Below, piece after piece: positions 35,644-44,253 of a stretch of 64,000 nt of DNA. The DNA is from Sediminicola sp. YIK13 (GTDB lineage Bacteria > Bacteroidota > Bacteroidia > Flavobacteriales > Flavobacteriaceae), in contig NZ_CP010535.1 in NCBI RefSeq assembly GCF_001430825.1, forward strand, positions 414,501-478,500, read 5' to 3'. The notes beneath the pieces are model-generated. The model had not been told where the DNA came from. It worked only from the letters and a program-made list of their open reading frames with translations, and made no database searches. The first letter of the stretch is position 1. Each line of letters begins with the position of its first letter. The position numbers and the translations under genes were made by a program.

Positions 35644-36567
35644 TTACTTGACAATTTTTATTCCTTCGGTATTGATCTTTGACACATGGATGTCATAATC
35701 AATAGCTATTTTTTGATACACATTGCGCATGGCTTTGGCAACTTCCTTGGCGTTGGCCTCTCCCTTGCTTAATGCAAATATGGATGGCCCAGAACCCGAT
35801 ATGCCACAACCTAATGCTCCCGCTAATAGGGATTCGGACTTGACCTTATCAAAGCCAGGGATTAAAATAGAACGGATTGGTTCCACAATAAAATCTTCCA
35901 AGGATCTGCCTATAAGGTCATAGTCTTCTGTGTAGAGTCCAGCAATCAGGCCGCCCAGATTACCCCATTGCTTAATCCCATCTTCCAGGGAAATAGTGGT
36001 CTTGAGAATTTTTCTTGAATCCGATGTTTTTATTTCTATTTGTGGATGGATTACTGTGGCAAATAACTGGCTTGGACTGTTGATCCTAACAATGTCCAAG
36101 GGAGTATAACTGCGGACCAAGGTAAATCCACCAAAAATTGCCGGGGCCACGTTATCGGCGTGGGCCACCCCACTTGCCAAACGTTCTCCTTCCATAGCGA
36201 ATTTTACCAATTCCAAGTTGCTAAAGGGCTTCCCCAATAACTGGTTCATTGCCCATACTGCCCCAGTGGAACTTGCGGCGCTGCTGCCTATTCCACTGCC
36301 GGCCTTTATATTTTTGTAGATTTCAATTTCGAAACCGCCATCGTACTCACTCTCAGCAAGAAGAGCCAGACCTGCCACTCCTGCCACATTTTGATGGGTT
36401 TCCATTGGCAAATCCTGCCCAGTTAATTTTGTGATCTTTATGCCTTTATCCGCGGTTTTGCGAACAACCATTTCATCGCCTACAGCATCCAATGCCAATC
36501 CCAGGACATCAAAGCCGCAAGAAACATTGGCGATAGTGGCTGGGCAAAATACTTTAATAGCCTCCAT
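35644..36567 (-). CDS. thrB: Homoserine kinase
   Basis: This GHMP kinase phosphorylates homoserine. The 307-residue product has the N-terminal ATIANVSCGFDVLGLA, the ATP loop AGSGIGSSAASSTGAVWA, and the C-terminal GCGISGSGPSIFAL. It starts 2 nt after the thrA stop. Confidence 0.95.
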   Translation of the reverse strand: MEAIKVFCPATIANVSCGFDVLGLALDAVGDEMVVRKTADKGIKITKLTGQDLPMETHQNVAGVAGLALLAESEYDGGFEIEIYKNIKAGSGIGSSAASSTGAVWAMNQLLGKPFSNLELVKFAMEGERLASGVAHADNVAPAIFGGFTLVRSYTPLDIVRINSPSQLFATVIHPQIEIKTSDSRKILKTTISLEDGIKQWGNLGGLIAGLYTEDYDLIGRSLEDFIVEPIRSILIPGFDKVKSESLLAGALGCGISGSGPSIFALSKGEANAKEVAKAMRNVYQKIAIDYDIHVSKINTEGIKIVK

Positions 36568-36569
36568 AG

Positions 36570-39014
36570 TTAAAAGTTACCTATCCTTATTATATCTGCA
36601 AATATTCCTGAGGCTGTCACTTCCGCACCTGCACCTGCACCTTTAATGATCATAGGTTGGTTGGGGTAGCGTTCCGTGAAAAAGAGCACGATATTATCAC
36701 TGCCCTCCAGATTGTAAAAATCATGGCCTTTGGGAATATGCTGAAGCCCTACGCTGGCCTTGCCATTTTCAAATTGGGCCACATATTTAAGCTTGCAATC
36801 CTTTTCACTGGCCTCTTTAAATATTTTTTGGAACGAGGCTTCGTGTTTTACAAGAGAGGCAAAGAAGTCATCATTATTAGAGGTGGCCAAACTTTCTTCT
36901 GGTAGGAACGATTGGTTTTCGATATCCTCAATGTCCAATTGATACCCACTTTCCCTGGCCAATATCAATATTTTCCGCATCACATCAATACCACTAAGGT
37001 CAATCTTTGGATCGGGCTCTGTATACCCTTCTTTTTGAGCCTGTAGTACCACATCATGGAAGGTAGTTTGATCGTTGAAGTTGTTAAAGACAAAATTTAA
37101 ACTACCAGAAAGTACGGCTTGTATTTTTTTTACTTTATCACCAGAGGCAATTAAGTTTTTGAGGGTGTCAATAATGGGTAATCCGGCGCCGACATTTGTC
37201 TCGAACAAAAATGGCGCATTGTATTTACGGGCCATTTGTTTTAGTTCCAGGTATTTGTTGTAATCAGAGGAACACGCAATTTTGTTGCAGGTGACCACAG
37301 AAATGCTGTTTCTAAGGTAGGTAGTATAACTATCGGATACAGCAGGACTTGCCGTATTATCAACAAAGATGCTGTTGCGGTAGTTCAGCAAATTTACAGT
37401 TTCAAAAAATTTGTTGCTATCCGCTTTCTCGCCTTCGGCCAAAACTGACTCCCAATTTTTTAGGGAGATGCCATTTTCATCAAAAGCCATGGTCCTTGAA
37501 TTGCTGATGCCAATAACCCGTATATTGAGCTTTAAATACTCCTTTAGGTATTTTTTTTGTTGTTGAATCTGATTTAAAAATTTAGCACCGACATTCCCAA
37601 CGCCCATTACAAAGAGATTCAATTGTTTGATATTCTCTTCGAAGAATTCTTCGTGCAGTGCATTCAGGGCCTTTTTTACATCGCCCTTACTAATAACGGC
37701 AGATATGTTTCTTTCGGAGGCGCCTTGGGCAATCACCCTGATATTCACATTGTTTTTTCCTAGGGTGCTGAACATTTTACCGCTAAGGCCTTGGTGACTT
37801 TTCATATTATCCCCAACAAGGGCTATGATGGCAAGGTCCTCTTCCAAAATAACTGGTTTTATTTTACCAAGTGATATCTCATATTCAAAGGCCTCATTTA
37901 CAATTGCCACAGCTTTTTTTGCATCACTGGAAGCTATTCCCACACATATAGAATGTTCTGAGGAAGCTTGTGTAATAAGGACCACACTGATTCCCGCATT
38001 GGAAAGCACTTCAAAAAATCGTTTTGAAATACCTGGAATCCCAACCATACCAGGTCCTTCCAGTGACAAAAGTGCAATACTTTCTACGTGACTGATTCCC
38101 CTGACAGTTTTGCCTTTTTCATTTTGGTTTTTTGTGATCAAAGTCCCAGCGGCCTCAGGTTCGAATGTGTTTTTTATAACAATGGAAATACCTTTGGACA
38201 ACACGGGTTGTATCGTTGGAGGGTATAGAACCTTGGCCCCAAAATGGGAAAGTTCCATCGCCTCTTCGTAAGAGATATGGGGTATTGCCATAGCTTGTTT
38301 TACAATCTTGGGATTTGCGGTGTACATACCGCTAACATCGGTCCATATTTCCAATACCTCGGCACTTAGGGCACCCGCCATTATAGCTGCTGTAAAGTCA
38401 GATCCTCCTCTGCCCAATGTGGTGGAATTTCCATTGACGGAGGAAGCTATAAATCCAGCGCAAACCGTAATTGTATGGGGAGTATCTTTAAAATATGCTA
38501 AGCAGTTTGCATTGGTCATTTCAAAATTTACAGCTGCCTTTCCGTGATTGTCATTGGTTTTAATGAGTTCCCTACTATCCTGATACCCTACATCCAGTTT
38601 TTCGGACGCAAAATATTCACTGATGATATATGAGGATAACAATTCTCCAAAGCTTACTATTTTATCCGATAATTTTGGGGTGATTTCGCCAATTAAAAAG
38701 GCACCTTCCAAAAGGGTTTCCAGGATATTCAGTTCGCTTTTCACTTTGCTAAGTACCTTGCTTTGTGATTGGACCGGAATGAGCTCCTTTATGGTTTGTA
38801 TATGACGCTCCTCTATCTCCTTTAAATATGTACGGTATTCCTTGTTTTGATCCGAAGCTAAATTGGCTGTGGTTAAAAGTAGGTCCGTTATTCCCCCAAG
38901 GGCAGAAACAACGACTACTATCTTTTTGTCTCCATTGGAAGCAACAATATTTTTTACCTGGGATATATTTTTGGCGTTGGCCACTGAGGTACCACCGAAT
39001 TTTAAAACTTTCAT
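36570..39014 (-). CDS. thrA: Bifunctional aspartate kinase / homoserine dehydrogenase
   Basis: This fused enzyme carries out the first and third steps of threonine synthesis. The 814-residue product has the aspartokinase domain (MKVLKFGGTSVANA; LGRGGSDFTAA), two ACT repeats (about residues 310-460), and the homoserine dehydrogenase domain from about 465. That domain has the NAD loop VMGVGNVGAKFL, FVDNTASPAV and SLNFVFNNF. It is first in thrABC and preceded by a 170-nt leader with a Thr/Ile-rich peptide, which suggests attenuation in addition to feedback by threonine through the ACT domains. Confidence 0.96.
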   Translation of the reverse strand: MKVLKFGGTSVANAKNISQVKNIVASNGDKKIVVVVSALGGITDLLLTTANLASDQNKEYRTYLKEIEERHIQTIKELIPVQSQSKVLSKVKSELNILETLLEGAFLIGEITPKLSDKIVSFGELLSSYIISEYFASEKLDVGYQDSRELIKTNDNHGKAAVNFEMTNANCLAYFKDTPHTITVCAGFIASSVNGNSTTLGRGGSDFTAAIMAGALSAEVLEIWTDVSGMYTANPKIVKQAMAIPHISYEEAMELSHFGAKVLYPPTIQPVLSKGISIVIKNTFEPEAAGTLITKNQNEKGKTVRGISHVESIALLSLEGPGMVGIPGISKRFFEVLSNAGISVVLITQASSEHSICVGIASSDAKKAVAIVNEAFEYEISLGKIKPVILEEDLAIIALVGDNMKSHQGLSGKMFSTLGKNNVNIRVIAQGASERNISAVISKGDVKKALNALHEEFFEENIKQLNLFVMGVGNVGAKFLNQIQQQKKYLKEYLKLNIRVIGISNSRTMAFDENGISLKNWESVLAEGEKADSNKFFETVNLLNYRNSIFVDNTASPAVSDSYTTYLRNSISVVTCNKIACSSDYNKYLELKQMARKYNAPFLFETNVGAGLPIIDTLKNLIASGDKVKKIQAVLSGSLNFVFNNFNDQTTFHDVVLQAQKEGYTEPDPKIDLSGIDVMRKILILARESGYQLDIEDIENQSFLPEESLATSNNDDFFASLVKHEASFQKIFKEASEKDCKLKYVAQFENGKASVGLQHIPKGHDFYNLEGSDNIVLFFTERYPNQPMIIKGAGAGAEVTASGIFADIIRIGNF

Positions 39015-39056
39015 TATGGTATTATATTAAAATGAAACTTATTTATGAAATAAAAA

Positions 39057-39100
39057 GGGATAGGAACGGACGAATATATAGCAGTTTACCCCAAAGGGGT
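39057..39100 (-). promoter_or_regulatory. Candidate thr operon attenuator hairpins
   Basis: On the minus strand GGGGTA (39087-39092) can pair with TATCCC (39057-39062), followed by TTTTTATTT, forming a terminator-like hairpin. The same GGGG can instead pair with CCCC (39096-39099) at the end of the leader ORF. A further pairing joins AACGGAC (39164-39170) with GTCCGTT (39065-39071). These mutually exclusive pairings fit an attenuator; the folding is inferred by eye. Confidence 0.5.
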
Positions 39101-39184
39101 GATAGTGATTGTAGCAATGGCTGTAAAATTACCATTGGTATACAAAGAAAAAGATGGTGTTATGTCCGTTTTGTAAGGATTCAT
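39086..39184 (-). CDS. thrL: Threonine operon leader peptide
   Basis: A 32-codon ORF (ATG 39182-39184, stop 39086-39088) lies 71 nt upstream of thrA on the same strand. Its end reads FTAIATITITPLG: seven Thr and four Ile in 32 residues, with four Thr and three Ile in the last twelve. This resembles E. coli ThrL (ending in TITITTGNGAG), where Thr and Ile codons sense charged tRNAs. A full promoter match lies just upstream (39201-39230) and a terminator-like hairpin overlaps and follows the stop. Function as an attenuation leader is inferred from composition and position; the peptide itself would have no other role. Confidence 0.75.
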   Translation of the reverse strand: MNPYKTDITPSFSLYTNGNFTAIATITITPLG

Positions 39185-39200
39185 TGGTCTTATAAAGTCT

Positions 39201-39230
39201 CAAATGTAGTATTTTTGAGTAGGTAATCAA
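39201..39230 (-). promoter_or_regulatory. Bacteroidota-type promoter of the thr operon
   Basis: On the minus strand TTG (39228-39230) is followed after 19 nt by TACATTTG (39201-39208), an ideal match. Transcription would begin near 39194, about 10 nt before the leader-peptide ATG. Confidence 0.8.
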
Positions 39231-39284
39231 ATGATTGGGAATATTTTTACCAAATCATCAACTTTTGTTAAATATTATTAGGGA

Positions 39285-40826
39285 ATGAAGATTTTTACTG
39301 CCCAACAGATATATGAAGCTGATAAAAGCACAATTGTTAATCAGCAGATTACGAGTGATGAGCTAATGGAGCGTGCAGGGACACAGTTATTTACTTGGTT
39401 GCATTCAAGGCTTCAGGGGGCACCGGTAAAAATACATTTGTTTTGTGGCATAGGAAACAATGGGGGAGATGGGATGGTCGTGGCAAGGCATTTACAAGAA
39501 CACGGTTACCTCATTGGCGTTCATGTGGTAACATATAGTGAGAAACGTTCCCACGACTTCCTATTAAACCTGAACAGATTAAAGGAACGAAAGATTTGGC
39601 CAAATTTTATAGGCCCAAATGATGAATTGCCCAAAATAGATAAGGAAGATATTATTGTAGACGCCGTTTTTGGAATTGGCCTTAATAGAACTCCAGATGA
39701 TTGGGTCATTAAAGTGATACAACATTTGAACAACTCCAGGGCATTTATTCTTTCGGTGGACATCCCGTCTGGATTATTTGTCGATAAGGCTCCCAATAAT
39801 AAAGACAGTATTGTTAGGGCCAATCATGTACTGAGTTTTCAAGCTCCCAAATTGATATTCTTTTTGCCGCAAACAGGGATTTTTAGTAATCAATGGGAGG
39901 TGTTGGATATTGGGTTGGACGAGGATTATTTGAATTCGGTGAACAATGTATATGAACTGATAGGTAAAAACGAGGTTTTGCCTTGGTACAGGCCGAGGGA
40001 AAAGTTTTCCCATAAAGGCACATATGGTCACTCATTGATTATTGGGGGCAGTTATGGAAAAATAGGCGCCGTGATTTTAGCTTCAGACGCTTGTTTAAAT
40101 ACCGGAAGTGGTTTGTTGACTGCCTACATTCCTACATGCGGATATATTCCCATGCAAACAGCGCTGCCAGAGGCTATGGTGATCACGGATGCCAATGAAA
40201 AATTCGTTTCGGATATTCAATTTGAGCTCACACCTACAGTAATTGGTTTGGGTATAGGAATTGGTCAGGATGACATTACGATTGGGGCATTACAAGAATT
40301 TTTAAGTTCCAATAAAAGACCCTTGGTGGTAGATGCCGATGCCCTCAATATCATCTCCAAGAATAAAGATTTCCTAAAAATGATACCGGCCCAATCTGTA
40401 CTGACCCCGCATCCAAAAGAATTGGAACGATTGATCGGCAGTTGGCAAGACGATTTTGAAAAATTAGAAAAAGCGCAAGCCTTTTCTAGGCAGCACGACA
40501 TAATAGTGGTCATAAAAGGCGCCCATACCATTACCTTATATAACGGCAAAGGGTATATCAATACAACAGGTAATCCAGGTATGGCCACAGCCGGTAGCGG
40601 TGATGTGCTTACAGGTATGATCACAGGACTGATAGCCCAAGGGTACGATTCCTTGAGAGCTACTGTTTTTGCAATTTATTTACATGGAAGATCGGGGGAT
40701 CTTGCTGTGGAGCAATGTGGTTATCAGGCCTTGACGGCGTCTGAACTCATAGATTTTATAGGAGATGCCTTTTTGGACCTTTTCAATGTCCAAGAAGAGT
40801 CTGGTCCGCAGGAGGAAATAGAATAA
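39285..40826 (+). CDS. nnrD: Bifunctional NAD(P)HX epimerase / ADP-dependent NAD(P)HX dehydratase
   Basis: This enzyme repairs damaged, hydrated NAD(P)H. The 513-residue product has an N-terminal YjeF epimerase domain (FCGIGNNGGDGMVVARHL; VDAVFGIGLNR; SVDIPSGL). Its C-terminal ribokinase-like dehydratase domain has KGTYGHSLIIGGSYGKIGA, VVDADALNII, TPHPKELERL and NPGMATAGSGDVLTG. The two-domain fusion equals E. coli Nnr/YjeF. It is divergent from thrA. Confidence 0.95.
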   Translation: MKIFTAQQIYEADKSTIVNQQITSDELMERAGTQLFTWLHSRLQGAPVKIHLFCGIGNNGGDGMVVARHLQEHGYLIGVHVVTYSEKRSHDFLLNLNRLKERKIWPNFIGPNDELPKIDKEDIIVDAVFGIGLNRTPDDWVIKVIQHLNNSRAFILSVDIPSGLFVDKAPNNKDSIVRANHVLSFQAPKLIFFLPQTGIFSNQWEVLDIGLDEDYLNSVNNVYELIGKNEVLPWYRPREKFSHKGTYGHSLIIGGSYGKIGAVILASDACLNTGSGLLTAYIPTCGYIPMQTALPEAMVITDANEKFVSDIQFELTPTVIGLGIGIGQDDITIGALQEFLSSNKRPLVVDADALNIISKNKDFLKMIPAQSVLTPHPKELERLIGSWQDDFEKLEKAQAFSRQHDIIVVIKGAHTITLYNGKGYINTTGNPGMATAGSGDVLTGMITGLIAQGYDSLRATVFAIYLHGRSGDLAVEQCGYQALTASELIDFIGDAFLDLFNVQEESGPQEEIE

Positions 40827-40834
40827 TTAGTCTT

Positions 40835-41236
40835 CTATTTTGTCCCTACTCGCTTTTTTACCCAAGCCAGGGCGTTGTCAAATTCTATAAAAAACTTCAT
40901 CGGTTTTTTGTAGAACATTTTTTCAATCTTAAAATTATGCATATCAATTTCCTTTATGGAAACAATGGCAAATGCTTTAAGATTTTCCATTTCTCTAAGG
41001 TAGTTGTATACCGTAGGATCTATCGCGTAAGAGTTTTTTCGGAGGCTGATATAGCCAAAATCCTTATCTCTAAAGTGAATCTCAGAAATTCCAATAATTT
41101 GAAAGGCCCTTTCAAGTGTCATGGTGACACCTTCTTCAAAAATGGCGACCATATAATTGTCAAATACTTGTACTACTCCTGTTTCTAATTGGTATTCCCT
41201 TACGATTATAGTCTTCTTGGTGTGTCCGACTTTCAT
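40835..41236 (-). CDS. Conserved hypothetical protein
   Basis: The 133-residue product begins MKVGHTKKTIIVREYQLETG and has no signal peptide or membrane helix. Segments such as NYMVAIFEEGVTMTLE, AFAIVSIKEIDMHN and FFIEFDNALAWV suggest an alternating alpha/beta fold like STAS/SpoIIAA proteins, often seen in flavobacteria. Function is unknown. It is convergent with nnrD (8 nt apart). Confidence 0.72.
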   Translation of the reverse strand: MKVGHTKKTIIVREYQLETGVVQVFDNYMVAIFEEGVTMTLERAFQIIGISEIHFRDKDFGYISLRKNSYAIDPTVYNYLREMENLKAFAIVSIKEIDMHNFKIEKMFYKKPMKFFIEFDNALAWVKKRVGTK

Positions 41237-41390
41237 TTCGTATTATTTATAGTGTTGCTCGAATACGAAAGTAGTTGAAGGCTTATGTTTTGGGAAAAAT
41301 ATTAGATTAAGAGCTTAAATATCGTTTATTGTGTGTTGTAGGAACTAAAGTTGTCTATTTATTCCTACGTCCTACATTTTTGGACATAAA

Positions 41391-41420
41391 AAAAGGAGTC
41401 GATTTGTTCGACTCCTTTAT
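41391..41420 (-). terminator. Intrinsic terminator of clpC
   Basis: AAAAGGAGTCGA and TCGACTCCTTT form a perfect stem around a short loop. On the minus strand it is followed by a T-run, 20 nt after the clpC stop. Confidence 0.85.
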
Positions 41421-41439
41421 GTTTAAATTCTTACAAATT

Positions 41440-43992
41440 TTAAGTTTTGGAAGATTCCTCAGCCTTTTTTATGTCAATGGTAAGCTCTTCTTTCTTTTCA
41501 TCGAGGTCCATATAGATACTATCGCCTTCATTCAGTTTGGAATTAACGATTTCTTCAGCGAGTGCATCCTCTATATATTTCTGTATGGCCCTTTTTAAAG
41601 GTCGTGCACCGTATTGTTTATCGAATCCTTTTTCTGCAATATAATCCTTTGCCTTGTCGGTTAGATTTAGGTTATAACCTATGTCTTTGATTCTAGCAAA
41701 CAATTTGCGAAGCTCAATATCAATGATTTTGTGGATGTCTTCCCTTTCAAGAGGATTAAATACAACCACATCATCTATTCTGTTAAGAAATTCTGGAGCA
41801 AAGGCTTTCTTTAAAGCATTCTCTATAACCCCTTTTTGATGTGAGTCAGATTGCGCCTTCATTGCGGCAGTACCAAAACCGACACCTTGGCCAAAATCTT
41901 TCAATTGTCTGGCCCCAATATTGGAGGTCATGATAATGATGGTGTTTCGGAAGTCGATCTTCCTTCCCAAGCTATCTGTTAAAAAGCCGTCATCCAATAC
42001 TTGTAAAAGCATATTGAAAACATCTGGGTGAGCTTTTTCTATCTCATCCAGTAGTATAACGGAATAAGGCTTACGTCTTACTTTCTCCGTCAATTGTCCG
42101 CCTTCTTCATAACCTACATATCCCGGAGGTGCTCCCACCAATCTGGATATAGCAAATTTTTCCATATACTCACTCATGTCGACACGTATCAGCGCATCTT
42201 CAGAGTCGAACAATTCTTTGGCCAGTACTTTTGCCAATTGGGTTTTACCTACTCCGGTTTGCCCTAGGAAAATGAAGGAGCCAATAGGTTTGTCCGGATC
42301 TTTTAACCCGGCCCTATTACGCTGTATGGCTTTGGCAACCTTCGCCACAGCTTCATCTTGTCCAATGACGTTGGATTTAATTAGGCTGGGCAGCTCTGCC
42401 AATTTATTACTTTCTGTTTGTGCTATCCTGTTCACCGGGATACCGCTCATCATGGACACTACATCTGCCACATTGTCCTCAGAAACAGTTTCTCTGTGTA
42501 ATTTGCTGTCCTCTTCCCATTTTTCTTGGGCTATGGCCAAATCTTTTTCCAATCTTTTTTCATCGTCCCTTAGTTTCGCAGCCTCTTCATAGCGTTGTTT
42601 CTTAACAACACTATTTTTTAATTCGCGAACATCTTCCAACTGTTTTTCAAGTTCCAAGATTTGTTTGGGCACGTCCATGTTGATGATGTGGACTCTGGAT
42701 CCTGCCTCATCGAGTGCATCAATGGCCTTATCCGGTAAAAACCTATCCGTCATATAACGGTTGGTCAATTTCACACAGGCAACGATAGCTTCATCTGTAT
42801 AGATGACATTGTGGTGATCCTCGTATTTTCCTTTGATGTTTTTAAGGATTTCTATGGTTTCCTCTACAGTTGTAGGTTCAACGATCACCTTTTGAAAACG
42901 ACGTTCCAATGCACCGTCTTTTTCAATGTATTGACGGTATTCGTCCAAAGTGGTTGCACCAATACATTGAATTTCACCCCTAGCCAGGGCGGGCTTGAAC
43001 ATATTGGAAGCATCTAAACTTCCAGTAGCTCCACCAGCACCTACAATGGTATGGATTTCATCAATGAACAAAATGATGTCGTCATTTTTTTCCAATTCGT
43101 TCATCACCGCTTTCATTCGTTCCTCGAACTGTCCACGGTATTTTGTGCCTGCTACCAGGGATGCAAGATCCAAGGTAACCACCCTTTTGTTGTAAAGGAT
43201 ACGGGATACTTTTTTATTGATTATCCGCAAGGCAAGGCCTTCAGCAATGGCACTCTTACCAACACCAGGTTCCCCTATCAATAGCGGATTGTTCTTTTTT
43301 CTTCTACTTAATATTTGTGAGACCCTTTCAATTTCTTTTTCACGTCCTACAACAGGGTCCAATTTATTTTCCTCGGCCATTTGCGTCAGGTCCCTTCCAA
43401 AATTGTCCAAGACTGGAGTTTTGGACTTTTTGCTTCCCTTTTGTGAGCTCGAAGAACCACCAAATGTTCCCTCTTTACCCTCATTGCTCTCATCGGAGTC
43501 GTTGGGGAAAGATTCTGCTCTTGGGGTGTCTATATAATCATCATCACTGGTTATCATCGATTTGAATTGTTCTTTGACGCCATCGTAATCCACTTTCAGT
43601 TTGTGAAGCAACTTTGTAGTTGGGTCATTCTCATTTCTCAAAATGCAAAGCAAAAGATGGGCTGTGTTAATAGAAGAGCTCTGGAATAATTTAGCTTCCA
43701 GAAACGTAGTTTTTAAGGCGCGCTCAGCCTGCCTAGTCAAATGTAAGTTCTTTTTGTCCTTTTGTATGTTGCCTGGGTTGGGGTTGGCAGGACTTAGTAT
43801 TTCAACTTTTCTTCTTAAGTGGTCCAAATCTACATCCAATGCATCCAAAATGCTTATTGCCTTTCCATTTCCATCGCGCAACAGACCAAGCATAAGGTGC
43901 TCAGTACCAATAAAATCGTGACCAAGCCTTAACGCTTCCTCTTTACTATAGGCAATTACATCTTTTACCCTTGGCGAAAAATTATCATCCAT
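41440..43992 (-). CDS. clpC: Clp protease ATP-binding subunit ClpC
   Basis: This Hsp100 unfoldase feeds ClpP. The 850-residue product has two N-terminal Clp repeats (MDDNFSPRVKDVIAYS; ARQAERALKTTF-like), a first AAA domain with GEPGVGKSAIAEGLA, a UVR-type coiled coil (VVKKQRYEEAAKLRDDEKRLE, about residues 435-460), and a second AAA domain with GQTGVGKTQLAKVLA. The UVR segment identifies ClpC and not ClpB. It is divergent from gyrA and ends in its own terminator. No clpP is in the window. Confidence 0.95.
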   Translation of the reverse strand: MDDNFSPRVKDVIAYSKEEALRLGHDFIGTEHLMLGLLRDGNGKAISILDALDVDLDHLRRKVEILSPANPNPGNIQKDKKNLHLTRQAERALKTTFLEAKLFQSSSINTAHLLLCILRNENDPTTKLLHKLKVDYDGVKEQFKSMITSDDDYIDTPRAESFPNDSDESNEGKEGTFGGSSSSQKGSKKSKTPVLDNFGRDLTQMAEENKLDPVVGREKEIERVSQILSRRKKNNPLLIGEPGVGKSAIAEGLALRIINKKVSRILYNKRVVTLDLASLVAGTKYRGQFEERMKAVMNELEKNDDIILFIDEIHTIVGAGGATGSLDASNMFKPALARGEIQCIGATTLDEYRQYIEKDGALERRFQKVIVEPTTVEETIEILKNIKGKYEDHHNVIYTDEAIVACVKLTNRYMTDRFLPDKAIDALDEAGSRVHIINMDVPKQILELEKQLEDVRELKNSVVKKQRYEEAAKLRDDEKRLEKDLAIAQEKWEEDSKLHRETVSEDNVADVVSMMSGIPVNRIAQTESNKLAELPSLIKSNVIGQDEAVAKVAKAIQRNRAGLKDPDKPIGSFIFLGQTGVGKTQLAKVLAKELFDSEDALIRVDMSEYMEKFAISRLVGAPPGYVGYEEGGQLTEKVRRKPYSVILLDEIEKAHPDVFNMLLQVLDDGFLTDSLGRKIDFRNTIIIMTSNIGARQLKDFGQGVGFGTAAMKAQSDSHQKGVIENALKKAFAPEFLNRIDDVVVFNPLEREDIHKIIDIELRKLFARIKDIGYNLNLTDKAKDYIAEKGFDKQYGARPLKRAIQKYIEDALAEEIVNSKLNEGDSIYMDLDEKKEELTIDIKKAEESSKT

Positions 43993-44253
43993 AAAATATT
44001 CCTTTCTTCATTAAAAATAGTAAATCTAATACTATCTAAGGCAAATACCGTACCCATATTTTTATATTACTGGTCTAAGTGACGAAAAAAAGGAAGATTT
44101 ACAAAAAAATTAACAATCAAATTATCAACTAAATCAACTAGGCAAACTGTTAATAAATTATTCGATAAAGTATCTTTAATATGCCTTGTATGCTTTGATT
44201 TTCCGTATATTGGCATGATTTTTTAACCAATTTAGTATATACGATTTTTTAAT

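Noticed and set aside
42176-43921. Long open frames opposite clpC
   Set aside because: They are antisense shadows of a clear ClpC gene with no family-like sequence; the same holds for frames opposite thrA, gyrA and dnaX.
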